Part shown: one piece after another, positions 56,647-64,000 of the stretch
How the letters are laid out: each line of letters starts with the position of its first letter
Numbering within the stretch: position 1 is the stretch's first letter
From: Nitratireductor sp. GISD-1A_MAKvit
Lineage (GTDB): Bacteria; Pseudomonadota; Alphaproteobacteria; Rhizobiales; Rhizobiaceae
Direction: 5' to 3'
Assembly: GCF_040819555.1 (NCBI RefSeq)
Contig: NZ_CP161920.1
Span: forward strand, 509,501-573,500
DNA: 64,000 nucleotides
Position numbers and translations under genes: made by a program
Notes under the pieces: generated by a model
What the model saw: the letters and a program-made list of their open reading frames with translations, nothing else
What the model was told of the DNA's origin: nothing
Databases searched by the model: none

Positions 56647-57474
56647 CTAGTACGGGGTCAGAGAACGGGTATCCGTGATGAGCCTATATGCGACCATCTG
56701 CTCAGGGGAGAGCACGTAAAGCGCGCGCGGCGGGGTATCGAGCGCATGCAGCCAGAGGGCCGGATCGACACCCATCTCGTCCAGGTGGCGGGAAATTCTT
56801 GCGGTCACCAACTGGGCATCCGAAAGGGCCTGCCGGGGATCGGAAAGGCTCCCGGGGCTGTGGAACTGATGAACGGCGATGGTCGCATCGCGGCTGACAT
56901 GGCGTTGCCTCCCCCCTGCCAGCACCAGTGGGCAGGAAGAGGCGCAGGTGGCGCCGGCCTCGACACGCGTCGACAACCCATACTGCCGAATCAGCTGCGC
57001 CATGGCCATGGCGTCGTTGAGCGCGCCCCCCGGAGAATCGAGTGTGACGGTGGTGACTGGATCAGCCGTTGCGGTCAGCACATCACGCAGGCGGCTGGCG
57101 CTTCCGGGCTGGATCACGCCTTTGAGCGAAAGAACGCCGTTTGAACCTGCCGTGAAAGTGAGGCTGGCGGCGGAGGTCTGTGCCGGACGTCGTTGCGGGG
57201 CCGTTTCCTCAACCGACCGCCGCCAGAGTGGGTGGCCGTTTCTCGCCCCATCCGAACCGTGAAGCCGCTGGACCGTGTGATCCATTGCCGCGTCCAGGCT
57301 GGCCTGTAAACCGCCATGCCGGTCGGTCAGCTCGCGCAGTTCCATGCCCAGCACAACCGCCGTGCCAAGCGCTGCGCCCACGACGGCGGCGCGCAGGACG
57401 GATCCGTCAAGGGGCGCAAATGCGCGTCTTCTGACGAACGTCCGATCGACGGATGCTGCAAGATGATTGGCCAT
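56647..57474 (-). CDS. Membrane-anchored ClpP/crotonase-fold protein (COG3904-like)
   Basis: A 275-residue protein with one N-terminal membrane helix (LRAAVVGAALGTAVVLGMEL) and a periplasmic-side domain from about residue 105: GVLSLKGVIQPGSASRLRDV, VTLDSPGGALNDAMAMAQLI and GATCASSCPLVLAGG, where the serine after SC is a candidate nucleophile. This resembles the ClpP-like fold of COG3904 periplasmic proteins. HQFHSPG could supply the histidine. Protease activity is not established. It lies 9 bases downstream of the next listed gene on the minus strand. Confidence 0.72.
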   Translation of the reverse strand: MANHLAASVDRTFVRRRAFAPLDGSVLRAAVVGAALGTAVVLGMELRELTDRHGGLQASLDAAMDHTVQRLHGSDGARNGHPLWRRSVEETAPQRRPAQTSAASLTFTAGSNGVLSLKGVIQPGSASRLRDVLTATADPVTTVTLDSPGGALNDAMAMAQLIRQYGLSTRVEAGATCASSCPLVLAGGRQRHVSRDATIAVHQFHSPGSLSDPRQALSDAQLVTARISRHLDEMGVDPALWLHALDTPPRALYVLSPEQMVAYRLITDTRSLTPY

Positions 57475-57483
57475 GGATCGCGA

Positions 57484-57849
57484 TCAATCGCAGGGGGACA
57501 CAAGAACCGGGAGTTCACCCTCCGAAAGGCCGTACATATAGCTGCGGCCCTTGATCAGAACGCCAGCGCTGCAGGGCGCCGCGCGGCGCAGATAGAGCTT
57601 GCCGCCGCTGCGTTCCAGATAGGCCGTCTGGCGGGGCGCCTCGATCCCGAGCGCGCGATAATCGTCAGCCAGGTGCCCCTTGCCGACCAGAATGCGCTTG
57701 AAGCCGGCGCGGCTGTGGATCACCAGATTGCCAAAGGCGTCGGAATAGACCCGGCCACCGCCTGCGTCATGAACGCCGCCGGCGAGTACCGGTGCTGTCG
57801 ATACTGCAGCCACAAGGGCCGCTGCCACGATGAGAGGTCGTAAAGGCAT
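57484..57849 (-). CDS. Small secreted protein of unknown function
   Basis: A 121-residue exported protein with a signal peptide (RPLIVAAALVAAVSTAPVLA). The mature sequence includes GGRVYSDAFGNLVIHSRAGF, KRILVGKGHLADDYRALGI and a Cys near each end of the last 30 residues. ATG 57849 is chosen for signal-peptide fit with GGAGC upstream. It precedes the ClpP-fold gene by 9 bases, so the two are likely an operon acting in the envelope. Family unknown. Confidence 0.65.
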   Translation of the reverse strand: MPLRPLIVAAALVAAVSTAPVLAGGVHDAGGGRVYSDAFGNLVIHSRAGFKRILVGKGHLADDYRALGIEAPRQTAYLERSGGKLYLRRAAPCSAGVLIKGRSYMYGLSEGELPVLVSPCD

Positions 57850-57983
57850 GCGCCATCGCTCCTTGAAACTTCGTGGCCTCCTCATTCTCTCTACATTAAT
57901 GTTTTCTTTACTATTGTCACGTGGAGCATGGTTCACAAACATGCCGATTGACAGACGTGGTTAATTTCGGGGAAGGGTGCTGC

Positions 57984-58475
57984 ATGGGCGAGAATCATCA
58001 GATCGACATCAATCCGCTGCGTCTCAAGGATGCGCATGTACTGGCACCCCTCTTGGCGGCCTACACCCAGTCGCTCAAGCGTGGCGCGCCGCGCCGCCCC
58101 GACGAATATTACGCCGAAACGCTCCTGCAGGACCGCGCGGTCGAGGTGGTCGGCGCCAGCCTCGACGGTGCGCTTGTGGGCTTTGCGCTGTTCTATGATT
58201 TGCCGGACCCGGTATCGGGAATGCGCCACGGCCTCGTGGACCATCTTTTCGTGCATCACGACCACCGCCGCAAGGGCATCGGCAAGGCCCTTGTCGATGT
58301 GATCGCGGACCAGGCGGAGGAGCGCGGCTGGGCGCGTCTTGCGCTCAATGCGCCGCGTCAGCCGGAAGAAGGGCGCAAGCTCTACGAGGCGCTCGCCGCC
58401 CCCGCCGACTGGACCACACACGTCATTCGTTTCGATCAGGCAAGCGATCGCTCTCCGGAATCGGAACCGCAGTAG
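57984..58475 (+). CDS. GNAT-family N-acetyltransferase
   Basis: A 163-residue acetyltransferase. The acetyl-CoA loop is clear: HDHRRKGIGKALVDVIADQA; it is preceded by GFALFYDLPDPVSGMRHGLV and LVDHLFVHHD and followed by RLALNAPRQPEEGRKLYEAL. It transfers acetyl to an amine on a small molecule or protein; the substrate is unknown. GGAAGGG before ATG 57984 sets the start. Confidence 0.87.
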   Translation: MGENHQIDINPLRLKDAHVLAPLLAAYTQSLKRGAPRRPDEYYAETLLQDRAVEVVGASLDGALVGFALFYDLPDPVSGMRHGLVDHLFVHHDHRRKGIGKALVDVIADQAEERGWARLALNAPRQPEEGRKLYEALAAPADWTTHVIRFDQASDRSPESEPQ

Positions 58476-58482
58476 AGGCATC

Positions 58483-58848
58483 ATGAACTTTCAGGAACCG
58501 ACCCTTCCGTGGCTGCGCAGGTGCGGCCTCGTCAGTCTTTTGTTTGCCGTTTGTGCCGCTGCGCTGGCTGGCTGTGTCGCCACACCGAATGAGCGGGCGG
58601 CAGGCAAGTCGAAGCTTGCCTTTACCGGTCCGGTAAAACTGTCATGCGATGACGGGATGCAGATGACCATCACGCCACGGAGTGGTGGCATATCCGTTGT
58701 CAGTCCGCGTGGCGTGGAGCTCGATCTGCCTGCTTCACCGCCGGGTCAGAGCGTGCGATTCGGTGAGGGGCTCTATGCCGTGGTGATAGAGGGTGGCGAG
58801 GCGCTCTGGATGGTCAGCGGCAAGGTGCCGATCACCTGCCGTCGCTGA
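58483..58848 (+). CDS. Small lipoprotein of unknown function
   Basis: A 121-residue protein with a lipobox (FAVCAAALAGC, lipidated Cys near residue 31) after a short basic N-terminus. The mature domain (KLSCDDGMQMTITPRSGGIS, then ELDLPASPPGQSVRFGEGLY and VPITCRR) resembles the small beta-barrel of MliC-type lysozyme inhibitors, but this is weak. It starts 7 bases after the GNAT gene and is probably in the same transcript. Confidence 0.65.
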   Translation: MNFQEPTLPWLRRCGLVSLLFAVCAAALAGCVATPNERAAGKSKLAFTGPVKLSCDDGMQMTITPRSGGISVVSPRGVELDLPASPPGQSVRFGEGLYAVVIEGGEALWMVSGKVPITCRR

Positions 58849-59074
58849 ATTTTCCGGCGTTTGGAAGATAAGCCCAACTTCAATCGTTTGAACCCGTGCA
58901 GTGCGGCTGGCCGAGTGTCGTGCTGGCGATATATTCCTGCCGAGGATCGCCTTTGCGGCTTTGACGCACTGCAAAAACCGCATTAGAAAGCCACAGCCGC
59001 AGGGCGCGAGTTCGGGACCCGATGTCGCTCTCGCAACAGCCACCCCGCCGCGCCGGTATCGAATTGGGGAAGCC

Positions 59075-59483
59075 ATGAGCAAAACCGCAACTGTAAAGGC
59101 AAGGCCGCTTTCGCCTCACCTTCAAGTCTATCGCCTCATTCCGACAATGCTTATGTCGATCGTGCACCGCATCACCGGCGGCGCGCTTTATTTCGGCATG
59201 GTGCTTTTCGTCATCTGGCTTGCCGCCGCTAGCGGCTCGAAGGAAACCTTCGACACCGTCAACGGCATTTATGGCTCCTGGTTCGGGCCGTCTCGTCCTT
59301 TTCGGTTTCACCTGGGCCATGATCCATCATCTGGTCGGCGGTCTTCGCCATCTCGTGTGGGACACGGGGCGCGGCCTTGAAAAGGCGACGGCCACGAAAA
59401 TGGCCAAGGCCACAATCGCGGTCTCCATCGTCTTGACCATTCTGGTCTGGATCATGGGCTATGCCGTTCGCGGAGGGTTTTGA
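59075..59483 (+). CDS. sdhC: Succinate dehydrogenase cytochrome b556 subunit (frame interrupted once)
   Basis: Membrane anchor of complex II, about 135 residues after correction. It has [32 protein letters not shown] (heme-ligand region) and the [15 protein letters not shown] signature. The frame breaks at 59285-59287 (GGG for [14 protein letters not shown] across the join) and is another insertion in a GGCC context. A possible promoter TTGACG with a short spacer lies near 58961. It is the first gene of sdhCDAB. Confidence 0.92.
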
Positions 59484-59485
59484 TC

Positions 59486-59869
59486 ATGAGTGACATGCGC
59501 ACACCGCTTAACCGCGTTCGCGGTCTTGGCTCCGCAAAAGAAGGCACGGATCACTTCTGGCGCCAGCGCCTTACGGCCATCGCCAACATTCCGCTTGTCC
59601 TCTTCTTCATCGGCTTCGTCATCGCCAACAATGGCGCATCCTATGAAGAGGTTCGCGCGACCATCGCCAATCCGGTCGTCACCGTGCTTCTGGCGTTTGC
59701 GGTCCTGTCGGTGCTCTATCACATGAAGCTCGGCATGCAGGTCATCATCGAGGATTATGTCCACGCTGAGGGCAGCAAGGTCGCGCTCCTGATCGGCAAC
59801 ATCTTCTTCACTCTCATTCTGGGCGTCGTTTCTCTCTTCGCCCTCGTCAAGATCGCCCTCGGAGGCTGA
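59486..59869 (+). CDS. sdhD: Succinate dehydrogenase membrane anchor subunit
   Basis: A 127-residue membrane subunit with three helices. Diagnostic segments are [20 protein letters not shown], then [15 protein letters not shown] and [20 protein letters not shown], which hold quinone and heme b contacts. GGAGGG at 59472-59477 sets ATG 59486. It follows sdhC by 2 bases and precedes sdhA. Confidence 0.93.
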   Translation: MSDMRTPLNRVRGLGSAKEGTDHFWRQRLTAIANIPLVLFFIGFVIANNGASYEEVRATIANPVVTVLLAFAVLSVLYHMKLGMQVIIEDYVHAEGSKVALLIGNIFFTLILGVVSLFALVKIALGG

Positions 59870-59877
59870 ACCCGGTT

Positions 59878-61729
59878 ATGGCAAAGGCAACAGAAAAGAA
59901 GGCGGCAGACGCCTACACCTATGTCGACCACAAGTTCGACGTCGTCGTCGTCGGTGCCGGTGGTGCCGGCCTGCGCGCCACGCTCGGCATGGCCGAGCAG
60001 GGGCTGAAGACGGCCTGTATCACCAAGGTCTTCCCGACCCGCTCGCACACGGTCGCCGCACAGGGTGGCATCGCCGCTTCGCTCAAGAACATGGGCCCCG
60101 ACCACTGGCAGTGGCACCTTTACGACACGGTGAAGGGCTCCGACTGGCTCGGCGATGTCGACGCCATGGAATATCTCGCCCGTGAGGCGCCCGCCGCCGT
60201 CTACGAGCTCGAGCATTACGGCGTGCCCTTCTCGCGCACCGAGGAAGGCAAGATCTATCAGCGCCCCTTCGGCGGCCACATGCAGAACTTTGGCGACGGC
60301 CCGCCCGTGCAGCGCACCTGTGCGGCGGCAGACCGCACCGGCCACGCCATCCTGCACACGCTCTACGGCCAGTCCGTCAAGAATCACGCCGAATTCTTCA
60401 TCGAGTATTTCGCGCTCGATCTCATCATGTCCGACGATGGTGTGTGTACCGGTGTCGTGGCGTGGAATCTTGAAGACGGCACGATCCACCGCTTCTCCGC
60501 CAAGATGGTGGTGCTGGCGACGGGCGGTTATGGACGCGCCTATTTCTCCTGCACCTCCGCCCACACCTGCACGGGCGACGGCAATGGCATGATTGCCCGC
60601 GCCGGCCTGCCGCTGCAGGACATGGAGTTCGTGCAATTCCACCCGACCGGCATTTATGGGGCGGGCTGCCTCATCACCGAGGGTGTGCGCGGCGAGGGTG
60701 GCTATCTGGTCAACTCCGAGGGCGAGCGCTTCATGGAGCGTTATGCGCCATCGGCCAAGGACCTTGCCTCCCGCGACGTGGTTTCGCGCTGCATGACCAT
60801 GGAGATCCGCGAGGGCCGCGGCGTTGGCAAGAACAAGGACCACATCTTCCTGCATCTCGACCATCTGGACCCGGCGGTCATTCACGAGCGCCTGCCCGGC
60901 ATCGCCGAATCGGCCCGCATCTTCGCCGGTGTCGATGTGACGCGCGAACCGATCCCGGTCCTGCCGACCGTTCACTACAATATGGGCGGCATCCCGACCA
61001 ATTACTGGGGTGAGGTGCTGAATCCGACGAAGGACGATCCCGACAGGGTCGCGCCGGGGCCTGATGGCCGTCGGCGAGGCGGCCTGTGCCTCCGTGCATG
61101 GTGCGAACCGTCTTGGCTCCAACTCGCTGATCGACCTCGTGGTCTTCGGTCGCGCTGCCGCCATCCGCGCCGGTGAGGTTGTCGACCGTGAGGCTCCGGT
61201 GCCCGCACTCAACGAGGCTGCCTGCGAAAAGATCATGGAGCGCTTCGACCGTCTGCGTCATGCTTCCGGCTCCACGCCCACGGCGGAGCTGCGCGAAAAG
61301 ATGCAGCGCGCCATGCAGGAAGACGCCGCCGTGTTCCGCACGCAGGAATCGCTGGAGCAGGGTTGCGAGCGCATCACGCAGGTCTGGGGCGAACTCCCCG
61401 ACGTCAAGGTTTCGGACCGTTCGATGATCTGGAACTCCGACCTCATGGAGACGCTTGAGCTGGAAAACCTGATGGCCAACGCCATCACCACGGTCTACAG
61501 CGCCGAAGCGCGCAAGGAGAGCCGTGGCGCTCACGCCCGCGAGGACTACAAGGACGGTGCAATGGGCGGCCGCAATGACGAGGACTGGCGCAAGCACACG
61601 CTGTCCTGGGTCGATGAGAGCGGCAAGGTCACGCTCGATTATCGTCCCGTCCACACCGACCCGATGCTGAAGCCGGAAGACGGCGGCATCGATCCCAAGA
61701 AAATCGCGCCCAAGGCGCGGGTATACTGA
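59878..61729 (+). CDS. sdhA: Succinate dehydrogenase flavoprotein subunit (frame interrupted once)
   Basis: Catalytic subunit with covalent FAD oxidising succinate to fumarate, about 616 residues after correction. Features are [38 protein letters not shown] (FAD-linked histidine), [40 protein letters not shown] and, in the second frame, [20 protein letters not shown]. The frame breaks at 61056-61059 (GGGG for [15 protein letters not shown] across the join). Complex II is central to respiration, so a true null here is unlikely. Confidence 0.95.
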
Positions 61730-61743
61730 TAGCTGAGGAAGTC

Positions 61744-62526
61744 ATGGTTGAAATCACCCTTCCCAAGAATTCCCGCGTCAAGGAGGGCAAGGTCTGGCCG
61801 AAGCCCGAAGGCGCGACCAATCTGCGCGAATACAAGATCTATCGCTGGTCGCCGGACGACGAGGAAAATCCCCGTCTCGACACCTATTATGTCGACGCGG
61901 ACGATTGCGGGCCGATGGTTCTCGACGGGCTGATCTACATCAAGAACAAGATCGATCCGACGCTGACCTTCCGCCGTTCCTGCCGCGAGGGCATCTGCGG
62001 CTCCTGCGCGATGAACATCGACGGCACCAACACGCTGGCCTGTACCAAGGGCATGGATGAGGTGGCGCAGGATGCGGTCAAGATCTACCCGCTGCCGCAC
62101 ATGCCGGTGGTCAAGGATCTGGTGCCGGATCTTTCCGTGCCCTATGCGCAGCTTTCGTCCATCGAGCCCTGGCTGCAGACCATCACGCCGGAGCCCGCGA
62201 CCGAGTGGAAGCAGAGCCATGAGGACCGCACCAAGCTCGACGGGCTGTACGAGTGCATCCTGTGCTTCTGCTGCCAGACCTCGTGCCCGAGCTACTGGTG
62301 GAATGGCGAACGTTATCTCGGCCCTGCCGTGCTTCTTCAGGCCTATCGCTGGCTGATCGATTCGCGCGATGAGAAGACGGGCGAGCGTCTCGACAATCTG
62401 GAAGACCCCTTCCGGCTCTATCGCTGCCACACGATCATGAACTGCACGCAGGCCTGCCCCAAGGGGCTGAACCCGGCAAAGGCCATCGCCAACATCAAGA
62501 AGATGATGGTCGAGCGCCGCGTCTAG
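61744..62526 (+). CDS. sdhB: Succinate dehydrogenase iron-sulfur subunit
   Basis: A 260-residue subunit passing electrons from FAD to quinone through three iron-sulfur clusters. Ligand motifs are [14 protein letters not shown] (2Fe-2S), [16 protein letters not shown] and [17 protein letters not shown] (4Fe-4S, 3Fe-4S). Its stop codon TAG lies inside TCTAGAGCA, the left end of a repeat element (62522-62628), suggesting the element joined exactly at the gene end. Confidence 0.97.
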   Translation: MVEITLPKNSRVKEGKVWPKPEGATNLREYKIYRWSPDDEENPRLDTYYVDADDCGPMVLDGLIYIKNKIDPTLTFRRSCREGICGSCAMNIDGTNTLACTKGMDEVAQDAVKIYPLPHMPVVKDLVPDLSVPYAQLSSIEPWLQTITPEPATEWKQSHEDRTKLDGLYECILCFCCQTSCPSYWWNGERYLGPAVLLQAYRWLIDSRDEKTGERLDNLEDPFRLYRCHTIMNCTQACPKGLNPAKAIANIKKMMVERRV

Positions 62527-62628
62527 AGCAAATCCAGGAAAAGTGGGAACCGGTTTTCCGTCCGGAATTGCATAAAAACAAAGAGATAGGGCAGTTTCGC
62601 TTTCGGGGAAAAGCGGAACTGCTCTAGA
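62522..62628. repeat. Palindromic intergenic repeat element
   Basis: A 107-base element bounded by a perfect 9-bp inverted terminal repeat (TCTAGAGCA at 62522-62530, TGCTCTAGA at 62620-62628). Inside are an internal hairpin (GCAGTT-CGCTTT with AAAGCG-AACTGC, about 62591-62622) and an AAAGTGGGAACCGGTTTTCC segment. That segment resembles the small intergenic repeats scattered through Rhizobiales genomes. No coding capacity. It overlaps the sdhB stop codon. Confidence 0.75.
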
Positions 62629-62782
62629 ACACTCTCGTTCCTCCCTGCTCGTCGATACGCCGAGCAGGGAGGATTGCTGGTCCCTCTCTCCAGTTTCAAT
62701 CACCTCACGCAAGCGTGTAGCGGCTTGATTTGAATTTGGCGCCCGGCGCGGTAGCTCTGTGGCGAACACAGGAGAGACATTG

Positions 62783-63424
62783 ATGTTGCGACGTTCCCTT
62801 TTGGCCGCGGCCTTTTCCCTCACTGCCATGGTGGCGGTTTCACAGCCGGCGATGGCTGAAAAGCGGTCCGCCATTTTCGCCGGCGGCTGCTTCTGGTGCG
62901 TCGAGGCCGATTTCGACAAGGTTCCAGGCGTGCTGGATACGGTGTCGGGCTATGCCGGCGGACGCACCGAAAACCCGACCTACCGCAACCACACTTCTGG
63001 CGGGCACCGCGAGGTGGTCAAGATAGACTTCGATGACTCGGTCGTCAGTTATGACCGGCTGTTGGAGATTTTCTTTCGTTCCGTGGACCCCACCGATGCC
63101 GGTGGCCAGTTCTGCGACCGGGGCAACAGTTACACCACCGCAATCCATGCCCTTGACGATGCGCAGAAGGCTGCTGCCGAGAAAGCAAAACAGGAAGCGA
63201 ATGCCGCACTCGGCGGCAAGGTCGTCACACCGGTTCTGGGGTCCGTCAAATTCTGGCCTGCAGAGGATTACCACCAGAACTATTATAAGAGCGACGAGCG
63301 CATCCTCTCCCGCTTTGGGCTGGTGAAAAAGAAGGATGCCTACAAAGGCTACCGCAAAGGCTGCGGCCGCGATGCGCGTGTTCGCCAGGTCTGGGGCGAG
63401 GCGGCGTTTACGGGGATCAAGTGA
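62783..63424 (+). CDS. msrA: Periplasmic peptide-methionine (S)-S-oxide reductase
   Basis: A 213-residue MsrA with a signal peptide (RRSLLAAAFSLTAMVAVSQ, cut after AMA). The catalytic Cys is in FAGGCFWCVEADFDKVPGV; YAGGRTENPTYRNHTSGGHR and EDYHQNYY complete the active site. It repairs oxidised methionine in exported proteins using periplasmic reductants. No MsrB domain is fused. GGAGAG precedes ATG 62783. Confidence 0.92.
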   Translation: MLRRSLLAAAFSLTAMVAVSQPAMAEKRSAIFAGGCFWCVEADFDKVPGVLDTVSGYAGGRTENPTYRNHTSGGHREVVKIDFDDSVVSYDRLLEIFFRSVDPTDAGGQFCDRGNSYTTAIHALDDAQKAAAEKAKQEANAALGGKVVTPVLGSVKFWPAEDYHQNYYKSDERILSRFGLVKKKDAYKGYRKGCGRDARVRQVWGEAAFTGIK

Positions 63425-63531
63425 TCTGTGAGCTATACGGACTTGCAACTCCCGGTTTAATTTATCGATTTTTCGCAGGAAACTATGGATAATAAGCCTT
63501 AGAGCGCCCATTTGATTCGGGGGAGAGGTAG

Positions 63532-63930
63532 TTGGCGTCGCTTCAGGAGATGAGAGACGAGCTTAAAGTCCTTATTGAAAGAGCTAGAGAGGCTGCTGAG
63601 TACGCGGAAAAGCAGAGCGTGCTGGATGCTGTGGCTGTCGCTGCTCAGACGCACCGGCTGGATTTCGCATCGGTTTTGCTTTCGATTGTTGGTATTCTAC
63701 TGGCAGTGGGAGGGCTATTTGCGTTTTTTGAAATTCGATATCGCGCAAAGATCGCCGCCGTAGAGACCGCGCGCATAGAGTGCCGAACTATCGCAAAAAG
63801 CTTGCTGAAGGGATATGTTAACGACGAACTGCCGAGCGAAGTACGCAGGCTCGTTGAGTTGATAAAGCAAGAAAGCGACGGAGAAGGTGACGACTATGGA
63901 GAACAAGATACGGATACAGTCCAATCTTGA
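63532..63930 (+). CDS. Membrane-anchored protein of unknown function
   Basis: A 132-residue protein starting at TTG 63532, supported by a strong GGGGGAGAGG at 63519-63528. A short amphipathic region (QEMRDELKVLIERAREAAEY) is followed by one membrane helix (ASVLLSIVGILLAVGGLFAF) and a charged C-terminal tail. Codon use is more A/T-rich than in neighbours. Its end overlaps the start of the next gene (63896). Family unknown; it may be part of a two-gene accessory module. Confidence 0.65.
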   Translation: MASLQEMRDELKVLIERAREAAEYAEKQSVLDAVAVAAQTHRLDFASVLLSIVGILLAVGGLFAFFEIRYRAKIAAVETARIECRTIAKSLLKGYVNDELPSEVRRLVELIKQESDGEGDDYGEQDTDTVQS

Positions 63931-64000
63931 TGTCCTACAGAAGTTCGCTTCATCCTATCCAGTTAATGTGGAAGGTGCGGCAAACGCTATCGGCGTGCGT
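63896..64000 (+). CDS. N-terminus of a possible ImmA/IrrE-type metallopeptidase (cut by the window end)
   Basis: Only the first 35 residues are present, starting MENKIRIQSNLDVLQKFASS and continuing YPVNVEGAANAIGVR. The pattern YPVNVEGAANAIGV resembles the start of ImmA/IrrE peptidases, which cleave repressors; the HExxH motif would be beyond the window. GGAGAAGG precedes the ATG. It overlaps the upstream membrane-protein gene by 35 bases, so the two are coupled. Confidence 0.4.
   Translation, partial: MENKIRIQSNLDVLQKFASSYPVNVEGAANAIGVR

Noticed and set aside
15040-61059. Programmed frameshifting as the cause of the interrupted frames
   Set aside because: The sites lack X-XXY-YYZ slippery sequences or known stimulators and occur in six unrelated genes that are continuous elsewhere; the shared GGCC context points to sequencing error.
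59755-61236. A 493-codon open frame antisense to sdhA
   Set aside because: Its sequence is the mirror of the high-GC codons of sdhD and sdhA; it has no recognised domain and no ribosome site, and the sense frame is a certain gene.
1-64000. CRISPR arrays, transposases, integrases and tRNA genes
   Set aside because: No regularly spaced repeats, transposase-like products or cloverleaf sequences were seen.

Overview
The window is high-GC DNA from an alphaproteobacterium, most likely a member of the Hyphomicrobiales close to Phyllobacteriaceae (Mesorhizobium, Nitratireductor or similar). This rests on GapR, the cell-cycle regulator TrcR, DUF465, DUF1192, DUF1036 and DUF1244 proteins, the tkt-gap-pgk-fba block next to zapA, the rimM-trmD-rplS-leuC order and an sdhCDAB operon. 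No rRNA, tRNA, CRISPR array or transposase was seen.

Region 1 (1-17.9 kb) is a carbohydrate-use locus. It has a sugar ABC importer (two permeases and an ATPase; the binding protein is presumably upstream of the window) and a lytic transglycosylase. An operon follows with a DXP-reductoisomerase-like (DRL) oxidoreductase, a fused E1 alpha/beta of acetoin-dehydrogenase type, and an E2 acyltransferase. After a structured RNA candidate come a HAD phosphatase and an unknown protein on the minus strand. Then comes a complete glucitol-type PTS: GutM, SrlA, SrlE, SrlB and a fused HPr-EI. A SorC-type regulator closes the region. Two promoters, before the DRL gene and before gutM, share a perfect TTGACA box overlapped by a similar inverted repeat. 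My leading inference is that the locus breaks down a methyl-branched polyol such as 2-C-methylerythritol. The PTS would make the 4-phosphate, the DRL enzyme would run backwards to 1-deoxyxylulose 5-phosphate, and the acyloin-cleaving E1/E2 would give acetyl-CoA and glyceraldehyde 3-phosphate. This has not been shown by experiment.

Region 2 (17.9-38.8 kb) is mixed chromosomal backbone: a LysR regulator and an ALDH7-type dehydrogenase (probably lysine catabolism), gapR, an N-formylglutamate amidohydrolase, DUF1036-pyk, rpmJ, purEK, two DUF465 genes, an MFS carrier, a quinone reductase, a secreted phytase-like esterase with a well-formed Pho box, trcR, a WYL regulator, an SDR and a PrpE-type acyl-CoA synthetase.

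Region 3 (38.8-62.6 kb) is central metabolism and growth: fbaB, pgk, a K+/H+ antiporter, gap, tkt, zapA, rimM-trmD-rplS, an amino-acid ABC pair, MgtC, leuC and sdhCDAB, plus small envelope and regulatory genes. After sdhB there is a palindromic repeat element and a periplasmic msrA. From about 63.4 kb the DNA becomes more AT-rich, and the window ends inside what looks like an ImmA/IrrE-type gene, possibly the edge of an accessory island.

Six genes (ptsHI fusion, pyk, purK, rplS, sdhC, sdhA) each carry one extra G or C in a GGCC context that breaks the reading frame. Several of these are core or essential genes and the context is always the same, so these are most likely systematic sequencing errors. 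The genes are annotated as intact once corrected.
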